A stretch of 64,000 nucleotides of DNA from Sinorhizobium mexicanum (lineage in GTDB: Bacteria > Pseudomonadota > Alphaproteobacteria > Rhizobiales > Rhizobiaceae). The notes beneath the pieces are model-generated. The model was not told the DNA's origin. It did not search any database and saw only the letters and a program-made list of their open reading frames with translations. Position 1 is the first letter of the stretch, and each line of letters opens with the position of its first letter. The position numbers and the translations under genes are program-made. Location: positions 3,569,501 to 3,633,500 of the forward strand of contig NZ_CP041238.1 of NCBI RefSeq assembly GCF_013488225.1. The letters run 5' to 3'. Shown here one piece after another: positions 19,775 to 28,672 of the stretch.

Positions 19775-20815
19775 TCAGAGCGAAGCCATGTCGATCACGA
19801 AGCGGTAGCGCACGTCGCTCTTGATCACCCGCTCGTAGGCCTCGTTGATCTGACCCATCTCGATCGTTTCGATCTCGGAAACGATGCCGTGCTCACCGCA
19901 GAAATCCAGCATTTCCTGGGTTTCCTTGATCGAGCCGATCATGGAGCCGGAAATGCTGCGCCGCGCCGGAACCAGCGAAAAGGCGTGGACCGGCACCGGA
20001 TTCTCTGGAATGCCGACCAGCACGAAATCGCCATCGACCTTCAGGAGATTGAGATAGGCGTTCCAGTCGATCTCGGCGGCGACGGTGCAGATGATCAGGT
20101 CGAAACTCCCGGCAAGCGCCTGGAACGTCTCCGGGTCGTTGGTCGCGTAATAGTGGTCCGCACCGAGCTTTAGCCCGTCCTCCTTCTTCGAGAGGCTCTG
20201 GCTCAGCACCGTCACCTCGGCGCCCATCGCATGGGCGAGCTTCACGCCCATGTGCCCGAGGCCGCCCATGCCGACGATTGCGACCTTCTTGCCGGGTCCC
20301 GCCTTCCAGTGGCGCAGCGGAGAGTAAAGCGTGATGCCGGCGCAAAGCAGCGGGGCGGCTGCATCGAGCGGCAGGTTCTCTGGAATCGAAAGCACGTAGC
20401 CTTCCTTGACGACGATATGATCCGAGTAGCCGCCTTGGGTCGGGGTATTTCCGTCGGCCTCGACGCCATTATAGGTCACGACCAGACCGGGCAGATAATG
20501 CTCCAGATCGAGATCGCGGGTGGCGCAGGTGGTGCAGGAATCGACAAAGCAGCCGACGCCGGCACGGTCGCCGACCTTGAACTTCGTGACTTTTGATCCG
20601 ACCGCCGAAACGATGCCGACGATCTCATGTCCCGGCACCATGGGGAAAGCGGAGTTGCCCCATTCGTTGCGGGCCTGATGGATATCGGAATGGCAGACGC
20701 CGCAATATTTGATGTCGATGACCACATCATCGTCACGCGGTTCGCGGCGCTCGAATGTGAAAGGTGTAAGCGGCTTCGTTGCATCGGTCGCCGCATATCC
20801 TCTTGCTATAGCCAT
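19775..20815 (-). CDS. Zinc-type alcohol/aldehyde dehydrogenase, YahK/cinnamyl-alcohol type
   Basis: This 346-residue MDR-family NADP(H) alcohol dehydrogenase has catalytic zinc ligands in YCGVCHSD and GHEIVG and the cofactor site [10 protein letters not shown]. The YahK/CAD group reduces reactive aldehydes. The structural-zinc lobe is odd: the usual C-x2-C-x2-C-x7-C becomes [17 protein letters not shown], with Arg and Leu replacing the third and fourth Cys (codons at 20517-20519 and 20492-20494). It is divergent from an AraC regulator over a 220-base gap, the layout of yqhD/yqhC-type detoxification units. Confidence 0.92.
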   Translation of the reverse strand: MAIARGYAATDATKPLTPFTFERREPRDDDVVIDIKYCGVCHSDIHQARNEWGNSAFPMVPGHEIVGIVSAVGSKVTKFKVGDRAGVGCFVDSCTTCATRDLDLEHYLPGLVVTYNGVEADGNTPTQGGYSDHIVVKEGYVLSIPENLPLDAAAPLLCAGITLYSPLRHWKAGPGKKVAIVGMGGLGHMGVKLAHAMGAEVTVLSQSLSKKEDGLKLGADHYYATNDPETFQALAGSFDLIICTVAAEIDWNAYLNLLKVDGDFVLVGIPENPVPVHAFSLVPARRSISGSMIGSIKETQEMLDFCGEHGIVSEIETIEMGQINEAYERVIKSDVRYRFVIDMASL

Positions 20816-20915
20816 GGGTCTATCCTTGATGTCTGGAAAATGATGCGCTCGTGAGGCATGGACCTCCAGCGACAGGGCGGACTATGCTGTTTCGGAGCGA
20901 CCATGCGTTAGTGCG

Positions 20916-20945
20916 ATCCTGCAAAGTTTTTGTACAATCCTGCAA
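20916..20945. promoter_or_regulatory. Direct repeats, candidate AraC-family operator
   Basis: ATCCTGCAA occurs at 20916-20924 and again, exact, at 20937-20945. The 21-base spacing equals two helical turns, as AraC-family monomers prefer for tandem half-sites. It lies between the divergent dehydrogenase and AraC genes. Confidence 0.45.
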
Positions 20946-21035
20946 GAGTGAAGCGAGCGCCGTCGCGACGCCGCCCGAGGAACCTATCTGAACGACCAAC
21001 CGCGCAGACCTAAGACACTGGAAAGGCCGCTGAAT

Positions 21036-21977
21036 ATGACAACGACACGACAGACGCCACGCCAGGAGATGATCGATATCATTGCCCGTATCGCCGAAAG
21101 GGACGGAGACCACGCAACGGTCGTACCGGGTCTCAGCATCCACCGGCATTCGAGCACGGCGAAACCGAATTGCGCAGCTTACAAGCCGAGCCTCGCGATC
21201 ATCGTGCAGGGAGCCAAGCGCGTGGTGCTCGGGGACGAGACCCTTGTCTACGGCGCTTCGGACTATCTGTTGACCTCGATCGACCTGCCCGTCCTCTCCC
21301 AGGTATCGCAGGCGTCGCCGGAAGAGCCCTATTTGAGCCTGGCCTTCCAGATCGATACCGGAAAGATCCCTGCACTGCTGGATTTGATCGGCGACCGCCG
21401 GGTGAAGCCGTCGGCCTCCGCGCGCGGAATGACGGTAAGCAAGATAGCTCCCGATCTCGAAGACGCTGCGCTCCGCCTGCTGCGGCTGCTTGAGCGCCCG
21501 GACGACATTGCCGCGCTTCTGCCGTTGATCGAGCAGGAACTCCTCTATCGCCTGCTCGTCGGACCGCACGGCACGAGGCTCAGGCAGATGTCGACGGCGG
21601 AAAGCCAGCCCCACCAGATCGGTCGCGCCGTCGCATGGCTGAAGGAGCACTATGCGCACCCATTGCGCATCGACGATCTCGCAAGCCGCGTCAGCATGAG
21701 CGTTTCCTCGCTTCATCATCACTTCAAGTCGATCACGGCGATGAGCCCCCTGCAGTATCAGAAGCAGCTCCGGCTGCAGGAGGCGCGGCGCCTGATGCTG
21801 GAGGAGCGCCTGGATGCAGGCGACGCCGGCCATCAGGTCGGCTATGAGAGCCAGTCACAGTTCAGCCGCGAATATTCCCGTCAGTTCGGCGAGCCGCCGG
21901 CGCGCGATATCGGCCGTGTTCGCCGGAGCCTCGTCGGACTATTGAGCGGCGAGACGGAAATGTTGAGCGAGGGGTAG
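21036..21977 (+). CDS. AraC family transcriptional regulator (AraC_N type)
   Basis: This 313-residue protein has an N-terminal AraC_N cupin-like domain (LSIHRHSSTAKPNCAAYKPS, IIVQGAKRVVLGDETLVYGA, YLLTSIDLPV) and a C-terminal AraC DNA-binding domain with two HTHs (IDDLASRVSMSVSSLHHHFK and GYESQSQFSREYSRQFG). The second HTH has DAGHQVGYESQSQFSREY, in line with the family. Its divergence from the YahK-like dehydrogenase and the shared direct repeats suggest it activates that gene in response to an aldehyde or alcohol. This mirrors YqhC-yqhD of E. coli, but the inducer is inferred. Confidence 0.9.
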   Translation: MTTTRQTPRQEMIDIIARIAERDGDHATVVPGLSIHRHSSTAKPNCAAYKPSLAIIVQGAKRVVLGDETLVYGASDYLLTSIDLPVLSQVSQASPEEPYLSLAFQIDTGKIPALLDLIGDRRVKPSASARGMTVSKIAPDLEDAALRLLRLLERPDDIAALLPLIEQELLYRLLVGPHGTRLRQMSTAESQPHQIGRAVAWLKEHYAHPLRIDDLASRVSMSVSSLHHHFKSITAMSPLQYQKQLRLQEARRLMLEERLDAGDAGHQVGYESQSQFSREYSRQFGEPPARDIGRVRRSLVGLLSGETEMLSEG

Positions 21978-21990
21978 AAACCAGCCTCAT

Positions 21991-24918
21991 TCACCAGCCG
22001 TCGTCCAGCACCCGCTCCAGCATCTCGGCAAAAAAGTCGGCGCTTTCGCGGCTGAGGCAGAGCGGCGGCTTGATCTTCAATACGTTCAGGTGATCGCCGG
22101 TCGGCTGCATGATGACCCCGAGTTCAAGGAGGCGGTCGCAGATCGCCGCCGTCTCCTGCGTCGCCGGCTCGAGCGTTTCGCGGTCGCGAACGAACTCGAC
22201 GCCGAGATAAAGCCCCATGCCGTGGACCGCTCCGACCATCGGAAAGCGCTCGCCAAGCGCCTGCAGCCGCACCTTGAGGTGGTCGCCGACCGTGCGGGCA
22301 TTCTCCTGCAGGGCCTCGTCGTGGAGAATGTCGAGCACGGTGAGGCCGACGACGGAGCTTACCGGACTGCCGCCGGCGGACGAGAAGAAGTAGCCTTCCT
22401 TTTCCAGCGCCTCCGCAATCTCGCGCCGCGTGATGACTGCGCCGAGCGGATGGCCGTTGCCCATGCCCTTGGCGACCGTGATGATGTCCGGAACGACGCG
22501 CTGCTCCTCGAAGCCCCAGAAGTGATGGCCAAGGCGGCCGTAACCAACCTGCACTTCGTCGGCGATGCAGACGCCGCCTCTTGCCCTGACCGTGGCATAG
22601 ACGGCCTGGAGATATCCGGGCGGCAACGGGATGCCGCCCGCGTTTCCATAGACCGCTTCGCAGATGAAGCCCGCAAGGCCCTCCCGGCGCTGGTCGAGCT
22701 CCTCCAGTTTCTCGCTAACGGCGCGAACATAGTCGACGGTCGAGCCTTCTCCGCGAAACGCGCCGCGATAGGTGTTCGGGGATATGACCGCGTGTACCCA
22801 GTCGGGCCGCGTCGTCAACGCTTGCGGGTTGTCGGCGATCGAGGTTGAGACCGCATCGCTCGCGACCGTCCAGCCGTGATACGCTTCAAGCAGCGAGAGC
22901 ATGTGACGCGCGCCGGAATAGGCCCAGGCGAGGCGGATCGCGAGGTCATTCGCCTCCGAGCCGCTGTTAACGAGAAAGACCGTGTCGAGTCCCTCGGGAG
23001 CCAGCCCAGCGAGTCGCTCCGAAAATTCCGCCACGGATGCATAGTGGAAGCGCGAATTGGTGTTGAGAAGCGACCATTGCCGCCCAACCGCCGCCGAAAG
23101 GCGCGGATGGCCGTGGCCTACGATCGTGACATTGTTGACCATGTCGAGATAGGCACGGCCCTCGACATCGAAGAGATGTTCCTTCCAGCCCCGCTCGATC
23201 TGTGGCGGCTGCCGGTAGTAGTTTTTCTGCGGCCGCGCGAAATGCCGTTGCCGGCGCTGAAGCAGTTCGCCCGCCGCCGGCAAGGGCGCGTCACAATCGA
23301 AGCCGAGCATTTGCGCGGGCGACGGGCAGAGCGCCCGCCAGGCTTCCGCCTGGCCCGCGGTCGCAAAGGGCGGCGGGTCGATCTCCGCTTCCGTCGAGAG
23401 TTGCACGCGGATGAAGCGCAACGCTGACGGATCGCCGGGAACGATGCCGATCGACGCTCCGGTTTCAATCGCGCCTTCGGAGGGATCGGCCGGTTCGACG
23501 CCGTTGAGATGGAGATGTAGTCCGTCGGTCGACAGGACCAGCTTTTCTCCGCGCCGCCCGAGATTACCCGCAAACGGCGCATGGACAGCCGTTTGCCCGT
23601 GCACGCAGAGATCGACGTGCAGAGCGAAGGTCGCAGGCGACCTTGCCTGGAGAAGCCGCGTTTCGGTCAAACGGAATTCGCCGTAGCGCGTGGCGGAAGC
23701 CCCGGCCGCCCGCGCTGCCGACTGCAAGAGCAGCGCTTCCGTATCCTCATAATGCCAGCGGTCGGCCGGAAGATGAGCCCCGAGGAGAGAAAGATCGACG
23801 ATACCGACGCGGGCGGGGTCGACGTCCGGCAGCAGGCGGCCGGCCGTCAACGGCACGGTCACAGCCACCCCTTTCCCCACGACCCGGTGGATCGCGTGTT
23901 CCATCAGGCCGAAAGGTACGGAGAGCGCGGCATCGAGGATTTCACGCTCGTGGGCAGCATTTCCACGCACATAGGCGTTGTCGGGATCGATCTCCAGCTG
24001 CTGTTCGGTACTTGCGACCAGGATGCCCGCCCGTGCCACGATGAGCGGCCAGAGCGCCTTCAGCTCGACATCCGTCAGCGGGCATGCCGCGTGGAATGCC
24101 TGGACCGCCGGCAGAATGACGAAAGGGTCACCGTCGGCGTGGTGAAGGAGCGACGCACATGTGACTGCCAGCTCGGCGACAAGCCATCCCTTGAGCACGT
24201 CACCAAAGTCGATCACGCCCCCGGGCACAAGCCTGCCGTCTGGCTCCGCGCTGCTCACGACATTGTCGTCTGTGATGTCCTGATGAATAGCCTGAACCCG
24301 CAACTCGGGCATGAGCGGCTGCACGCGCCGCATGGCGGCGACCATTGCCTCGGCGACGCGCTTGCGCAAATCCACGTCGGTCATGGTCGACAGCAGGTGC
24401 AGTGCAACCGGTCCCGCCCGTTGCAGGTCCCATTGCAGTTCGCGCTCGAGCCCGGGATGATCGAAGCCTTCAAGCGCCGAAGCCAGCCGTCCGGCAAGAT
24501 CTCCAAGCTCGGCCACCGTTTGCGCCGGAAGATGCTTGCGGCGGGTCAAAGGCGTGCCATCGAGATAGGTGAGCAGCCGGAACTGATAGGGCACGTCGCG
24601 GACGGTGGCGACGACGATCTCCCCGCCATTCAGCGACGAAACGACGGCCGGCACTTCCGGAGCGCCCGGCGCGACGCCAAGATGATGGAGCGCCGCATTC
24701 TGCGCCTCGAGTTCGACCCGCGCATATTCCATCCGGCAGATTTTCAGGACGAAACGGCCGTCATCCGTATCGACACGGTAGTTTCGATCCTGCTGGCTTC
24801 CAAGCTCGGTCAGCGCGCCGGAAAGATCATACTCATCCGATAGAACGCGTTTCGCCTCCTCGGCGGAGACATCCGGCCTTGCAAGCTGCGTGCGGAGCTT
24901 GAGCGTTTCTCCGTCCAT
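21991..24918 (-). CDS. Kinase / M23-like / class III aminotransferase fusion
   Basis: This 975-residue three-part protein has an aminoglycoside-phosphotransferase-type kinase at about 1-330 (AIHQDITDDNVV with the catalytic Asp, then VIDFGDV). A middle region resembles the M23 peptidase fold (HVDLCVHGQTAVHAPFAGNLG, HLHLNGVEP). A class III PLP-dependent domain covers about 545-975 (VNSGSEANDLAIRLA, ADEVQVGYGRLG, and the PLP-Lys motif ITVAKGMGNGHPLG). In animals the kinase and PLP parts are separate enzymes that phosphorylate ethanolamine or hydroxylysine and then eliminate phosphate, so a phosphorylate-then-lyase reaction is plausible. Start ATG 24918 follows GGAATGGA. It lies 31 bases after the HutC-type regulator. 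Confidence 0.85.
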   Translation of the reverse strand: MDGETLKLRTQLARPDVSAEEAKRVLSDEYDLSGALTELGSQQDRNYRVDTDDGRFVLKICRMEYARVELEAQNAALHHLGVAPGAPEVPAVVSSLNGGEIVVATVRDVPYQFRLLTYLDGTPLTRRKHLPAQTVAELGDLAGRLASALEGFDHPGLERELQWDLQRAGPVALHLLSTMTDVDLRKRVAEAMVAAMRRVQPLMPELRVQAIHQDITDDNVVSSAEPDGRLVPGGVIDFGDVLKGWLVAELAVTCASLLHHADGDPFVILPAVQAFHAACPLTDVELKALWPLIVARAGILVASTEQQLEIDPDNAYVRGNAAHEREILDAALSVPFGLMEHAIHRVVGKGVAVTVPLTAGRLLPDVDPARVGIVDLSLLGAHLPADRWHYEDTEALLLQSAARAAGASATRYGEFRLTETRLLQARSPATFALHVDLCVHGQTAVHAPFAGNLGRRGEKLVLSTDGLHLHLNGVEPADPSEGAIETGASIGIVPGDPSALRFIRVQLSTEAEIDPPPFATAGQAEAWRALCPSPAQMLGFDCDAPLPAAGELLQRRQRHFARPQKNYYRQPPQIERGWKEHLFDVEGRAYLDMVNNVTIVGHGHPRLSAAVGRQWSLLNTNSRFHYASVAEFSERLAGLAPEGLDTVFLVNSGSEANDLAIRLAWAYSGARHMLSLLEAYHGWTVASDAVSTSIADNPQALTTRPDWVHAVISPNTYRGAFRGEGSTVDYVRAVSEKLEELDQRREGLAGFICEAVYGNAGGIPLPPGYLQAVYATVRARGGVCIADEVQVGYGRLGHHFWGFEEQRVVPDIITVAKGMGNGHPLGAVITRREIAEALEKEGYFFSSAGGSPVSSVVGLTVLDILHDEALQENARTVGDHLKVRLQALGERFPMVGAVHGMGLYLGVEFVRDRETLEPATQETAAICDRLLELGVIMQPTGDHLNVLKIKPPLCLSRESADFFAEMLERVLDDGW

Positions 24919-24949
24919 CGTTCCATTCCCGTTTATTCGCGGGATCGCC

Positions 24950-25693
24950 TCACTGCGAGACGCCCTCAAGGCGATAGCGCGTGCCTGGATAAAGCAGCCG
25001 CGCGGTCGTGACGCTCGCCGTTTCCGACCAGGTCCGGCGGCGGATCATCAGGCACGGCTCGTTGCGGCCGATCGCGAGAAGCTTGCATTCCCAGGCTTTG
25101 GGCAACACCGCCTCGACGATCTGCTCGGTGCGGGTGATCGGCGCCACCAGGGTCAGATAGGCGTTCGGGGTCATGGCGCTGAAATCCTGCGCCACGTAAT
25201 TGGGGCAGACCGCCGGGTTGACGAACCGATCCTCGATCTGGATCGGCACCTCATCCTCGCAATGGACCATGATCGAATGGAACACCCTTGCGCCCGTCGG
25301 AAGCCCGAGCGCATCGCCGATCTCGGGGCTCGCCGGCTCCTCCTGCAAAAGGGTCAGCCGGGAGGTGTGACGATGGCCACGCGCGCGGATCTCGTCCGCG
25401 ATGTTGCGGACCTCGAGGAGCGCCGTGCTGCCCTTGTGGGCCGCCACAAAGGATCCGACTCCCTGCACCCGGGTGATCGCGCCCTCGCTCGCAAGCTCGC
25501 GCAGGGCCCTGTTCGCAGTCATCCGGCTGACGCCGAGATCCGCGACGATGTCGTTTTCCGACGGTATCCGGTGATTGGTGGGCCATTCGCCGCTCTCGAT
25601 CCGGCTGCGAATGAACTGTTTGACTGCCTCATAGCGCGGCACTGGCCCTGGCGCGAAGGTCGCCCTGTCATCCCTCCACCCCGGTGCCGTCAT
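24950..25693 (-). CDS. hutC: GntR/HutC-type (UTRA) transcriptional regulator
   Basis: This 247-residue GntR-family regulator has the N-terminal winged helix (PRYEAVKQFIRSRIESGEW, then ENDIVADLGVSRMTANRALRELASEGAITRVQGVGSFVA). A UTRA effector domain follows (IADEIRARGHRHTS, ARVFHSIMVH, YLTLVAPITRTEQIVEAVLP). Close resemblance to histidine-utilisation repressor HutC, and divergence from hutF, support that name; HutC normally binds urocanate. Start ATG 25693 follows GGGAGTAGGTG; a GTG one codon earlier is less likely. It is co-directional with the kinase-aminotransferase fusion, which it may also repress. Confidence 0.87.
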   Translation of the reverse strand: MTAPGWRDDRATFAPGPVPRYEAVKQFIRSRIESGEWPTNHRIPSENDIVADLGVSRMTANRALRELASEGAITRVQGVGSFVAAHKGSTALLEVRNIADEIRARGHRHTSRLTLLQEEPASPEIGDALGLPTGARVFHSIMVHCEDEVPIQIEDRFVNPAVCPNYVAQDFSAMTPNAYLTLVAPITRTEQIVEAVLPKAWECKLLAIGRNEPCLMIRRRTWSETASVTTARLLYPGTRYRLEGVSQ

Positions 25694-25714
25694 CACCTAC
25701 TCCCATCCAATGCC

Positions 25715-25816
25715 TACTGCATGCTTCCTTAAATCGTGGTCGATTTAAAGATAAAACACGCAGCGCCTCAAAGTGCTACGGTGTCCTTGCGCGTCTGATA
25801 AGACGCGGCCCTGTAG
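25715..25816 (-). repeat. RIME-type element, copy 5 (inverted)
   Basis: TACTGCATGCTTCCTTAAATCG, GATTTAAAGATAAAACACGCAGC, CTCAAAGTGCTACGGTGTCC, then GCGCGTCTGATAAGACGCG and CCCTGTAG. It separates hutC from hutF. Confidence 0.75.
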
Positions 25817-25883
25817 AAGGCAGCGACCACCTCGGCAACGATTCTTTTCCCCGATTTTAGCCTTGCGCGCCACCACAAAGTAT

Positions 25884-25913
25884 CTATAGTTCCATATACA
25901 ACCACGTACAGGA
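25884..25913. promoter_or_regulatory. Candidate HutC operator before hutF
   Basis: The AT-rich stretch AGTATCTATAGTTCCATATAC followed by AACCACGTACAGG directly precedes hutF. TGTATATGG on the minus strand resembles the TGTATA half-sites bound by HutC proteins. The symmetry is only partial, so this is a suggestion. Confidence 0.35.
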
Positions 25914-25922
25914 AAAACGAGC

Positions 25923-27299
25923 ATGGCAACCTTTTCCGTCCATCGGCTCTTCGCCGATCGCGCTCTTCTTCCAAACGGCTGGGCCGAAAACGTGGCCATC
26001 GCCCTTGACGGTAGCGGCGGCATCGCATCGGTCACGCCCGGCCAATCCATGGCGGAAGGCGATGAACGGCTGCCGGGTCCGGTGGTTCCGGCGATTGCCA
26101 ACCTTCACTCCCATGCATTTCAGCGCGCCATGGCCGGCCTCGCGGAAGTGGCGGGCACGGGAGACGACAGTTTCTGGACCTGGCGCGAGGAAATGTACCG
26201 CACCGTCGGCCTCGTCGACCCGGACGACGTCGAGGCCATCGCCGCCAAGCTGTACATGGAGATGCTGAAAGGCGGCTTCGGCCGCGTGGTCGAGTTCCAC
26301 TATCTTCATCACCAGGCAAACGGCACGCCTTATGCCGATCCGGCCGAAATGTCGCTCCGCATCTTGCGCGCGGCAGAAGCGACGGGCATCGGCCTGACCC
26401 ATCTGCCCGTCTTCTATGCCCATGCCAATTTCGGCGGTGTGGCGCCCAACCCCGGCCAGCGTCCGTTCCTGCATGATCCGGAGCGCTTTCTTGCCCTTCT
26501 CGATCGCCTCGGTCCCGCCTGCGCGAGCGCTGCCGCCAAGCTCGGCTATGCTATCCATTCACTGCGCGCCGCGACCCCGGACGAGATGCGGACAATTCTA
26601 GCCGCGGCTCCAGCTTCCGGTCCCATTCACATTCATGTGGCCGAGCAGACGCGCGAAGTCGAGGACTGCCTTGCCTGGAGCGGCCGTCGGCCGGTCGAAT
26701 GGCTGCTTGACGAGATGCCCGTCGATGAGCGCTGGTGCGCCATACACGCGACGCACATGACAGCCGAGGAAACGAGACGGCTGGCCGGATCGGGGGCGGT
26801 TGCCGGCCTTTGCCCCGCGACCGAAGCCAATCTCGGAGACGGCATCTTTCCCGCAGTCGATTTCATCGCCGAGGGCGGCCGTGTCGGCATCGGCACCGAC
26901 AGCCACGTCGCAACCAGCGTTGCGGAGGAACTGCGGCTGCTCGAATACGGCCAGCGGCTGCGCGATCGCCGGCGAAACCGGCTTGCCGCCGGCCCCGGCG
27001 CATCCGTCGGGCGGTCGATCTTCGAGGCAGCCCTTGCCGGCGGTGCGCAAGCCGCCGGCCTCGACGCACCCGGCATCGAAGCCGGCGCACGCGCGGATCT
27101 CGTGGTTCTCGACGGCGCTAGTCCCTATATCGCCGCCGCCGCCGGCAACCAGATTCTCGACCGCTGGCTGTTCGCGCTCGGTGGCGAAACCGTCCGCGAT
27201 GTCATGGTCGCAGGCCAATGGAAGATCCGCAACGGTCGCCATGATCGGGAAGAAGACATCGACCGCGCCTTCGCGCGGGTTCTGATGAAACTGAAATAG
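25923..27299 (+). CDS. hutF: Formimidoylglutamate deiminase
   Basis: HutF (458 residues) converts N-formimino-L-glutamate to N-formyl-L-glutamate and ammonia in the five-step histidine degradation pathway. It is an amidohydrolase-fold enzyme. The metal motif is HSHAFQRAMAGLAEVAG near residue 61, followed by GRVVEFHYLHHQANG, HVAEQTREVEDCLAWSGRRPVEWLLD, THMTAEE, LCPATEANLGDGIFP and the Asp of GIGTDSHV. Length is typical. It diverges from hutC and precedes hutD. The partner genes hutG, hutU, hutH and hutI are not in the window. Confidence 0.96.
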   Translation: MATFSVHRLFADRALLPNGWAENVAIALDGSGGIASVTPGQSMAEGDERLPGPVVPAIANLHSHAFQRAMAGLAEVAGTGDDSFWTWREEMYRTVGLVDPDDVEAIAAKLYMEMLKGGFGRVVEFHYLHHQANGTPYADPAEMSLRILRAAEATGIGLTHLPVFYAHANFGGVAPNPGQRPFLHDPERFLALLDRLGPACASAAAKLGYAIHSLRAATPDEMRTILAAAPASGPIHIHVAEQTREVEDCLAWSGRRPVEWLLDEMPVDERWCAIHATHMTAEETRRLAGSGAVAGLCPATEANLGDGIFPAVDFIAEGGRVGIGTDSHVATSVAEELRLLEYGQRLRDRRRNRLAAGPGASVGRSIFEAALAGGAQAAGLDAPGIEAGARADLVVLDGASPYIAAAAGNQILDRWLFALGGETVRDVMVAGQWKIRNGRHDREEDIDRAFARVLMKLK

Positions 27300-27508
27300 T
27301 CGTCGAAGCGACGATCAAGAGGCCGCGACCGACGATTGCAGGCCGTGCACAACAGAACGCCGGGTGATATTCTGTGCAATCTGGCTAACGGTTTTTGTCG
27401 CGCCCCGTTTGGCGCCGGCCCTGTTTCGCGATGCAGTCTAGACTATGCCTGGGACGAGCCTGCGAATGACGTCGAGCGGATGCGCAATCTGATGCAAGGA
27501 GCTATGCC

Positions 27509-28093
27509 ATGAAGATCCTGCGCTCGAACGAATATAGGCGCATGCCGTGGAAGAACGGCGGCGGCGAGACCGTGGAAATCGCCGTCTCTCCGGAACGCGC
27601 GTCGCTTTCCGATTTCGATTGGCGCATCAGCATGGCGACCGTCGCGAGCGACGGGTCCTTCTCGAGCTTCCCCGGCATCGACCGCACGCTCTCGATCCTC
27701 GAAGGCGCCGGCATGACGCTTGCAATCGAGGGCCGGCAACCGAAGCTGCTGACGGTCACGGATGCACCCCTCTCCTTCCCCGCTGAAGCGCCGACATCGG
27801 CAACGCTTCGCGACGGCCCGGTGATCGACCTGAACGTCATGACGCGGCGCGGCGTGCTGAAGCACCGCGTGCGGCGGCTTCACGTCGAGGGCTCGCAGTC
27901 GCTCGAATCCCATGCCCGGGAACTCATCGTCTTCTGCCACCGGGGAAGTGTCACGCTGGCGACGGAAGGCGTGACCGCGACGCTTCATGCGCTGGACGCG
28001 GCGATCCTCGTCCAGCCGCTTCCCCTCACGCTGACGGCGGAGATCGCCTCCGGGCTCTTCCTTGTCGAGATCGTGCCTGGCGGAGCCGCGTGA
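27509..28093 (+). CDS. hutD: HutD family protein
   Basis: This 194-residue cupin-like protein of the HutD/Ves family begins ILRSNEYRRMPWKNGGGETVEIAVSP, a family hallmark, with FDWRISMATVASDGSFSSFPGIDRTL following. HutD limits or tunes histidine degradation in Pseudomonas, apparently by binding formylglutamate. AAGGAG lies 8 nt before ATG 27509. It follows hutF by 209 bases in which no gene is seen, and is convergent with the Tat-exported small protein. Confidence 0.93.
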   Translation: MKILRSNEYRRMPWKNGGGETVEIAVSPERASLSDFDWRISMATVASDGSFSSFPGIDRTLSILEGAGMTLAIEGRQPKLLTVTDAPLSFPAEAPTSATLRDGPVIDLNVMTRRGVLKHRVRRLHVEGSQSLESHARELIVFCHRGSVTLATEGVTATLHALDAAILVQPLPLTLTAEIASGLFLVEIVPGGAA

Positions 28094-28168
28094 AGTTCGG
28101 TGGGGCGCTGCGGTCGGCGACGGGCGCACCGGAGAAATGTTCACCTGCGGCCCTGCTCGACCGGCAGC

Positions 28169-28474
28169 CTAGCGTCCCGTGCCTGCGGATTTGGAGCCAC
28201 TTTGCGATTGCCCTTTTCCAGGTCCGCCCCGAGAGGTGCCCCCGCCGTGAGAACTGCCGGGATTTGTACCGTCCGGGCCGTTGCCCCAACCGTTGTCGCG
28301 GTGCGCCTTACCGCCGCCGCCCGATTTGGCAATCGCGTTCGACGTCAGGCTTGTCGACAGTAACATCGTGACCGCCGGCGGTGTCACCACGGCGAAGCGG
28401 CCGCAGCTTTTCAGGAATTCGCGCCGATCTTCTTCACTCCGCGACGGCAGCCCGTCTGGCATCTCAGTACTCAT
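28169..28474 (-). CDS. Small Tat-exported Gly-rich protein (101 aa)
   Basis: The N-terminus has a twin-arginine signal: DRREFLKSCG with the two Arg at 17-18, a hydrophobic stretch and a likely AIA cleavage site at 47-49. The remaining 52 residues are Gly/Ser-rich with one ordered motif, RDNGWGNGPDGTNPGSSHGG (60-78 area), and no Cys. AAGGGAAGG lies 5 nt before ATG 28474 and a TTGGCT-N17-TATAAG promoter is upstream. It is the third minus-strand gene after the RRE-kinase and the nucleotidyltransferase. It could be the substrate they modify. I know no function for it. Confidence 0.78.
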   Translation of the reverse strand: MSTEMPDGLPSRSEEDRREFLKSCGRFAVVTPPAVTMLLSTSLTSNAIAKSGGGGKAHRDNGWGNGPDGTNPGSSHGGGTSRGGPGKGQSQSGSKSAGTGR

Positions 28475-28554
28475 GAATGCCTTCCCTTCATATGGCCGAG
28501 CTTCGAACGAACGCCGTAAGTCCGGAGAAATAATAGAAAAAGTTGCCGTTTTTA

Positions 28555-28583
28555 CTTATACAATACTGGAGCAAACAAGCCAA
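28555..28583 (-). promoter_or_regulatory. Promoter of the Tat Gly-rich gene
   Basis: On the minus strand TTGGCT (28583-28578), 17 bases, TATAAG (28560-28555). The surrounding 100 bases are much richer in A+T than the neighbourhood. Predicted start near 28548 gives a leader of about 75 nt. Confidence 0.5.
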
Positions 28584-28672
28584 TTAACTATAAGAGATTA
28601 TATCGTTGGATAGGGGTACCTTCCCTCACGCGGCGAAGGGCCAGGGATTTCCTCACGCGCCTTCCGCGTGTT

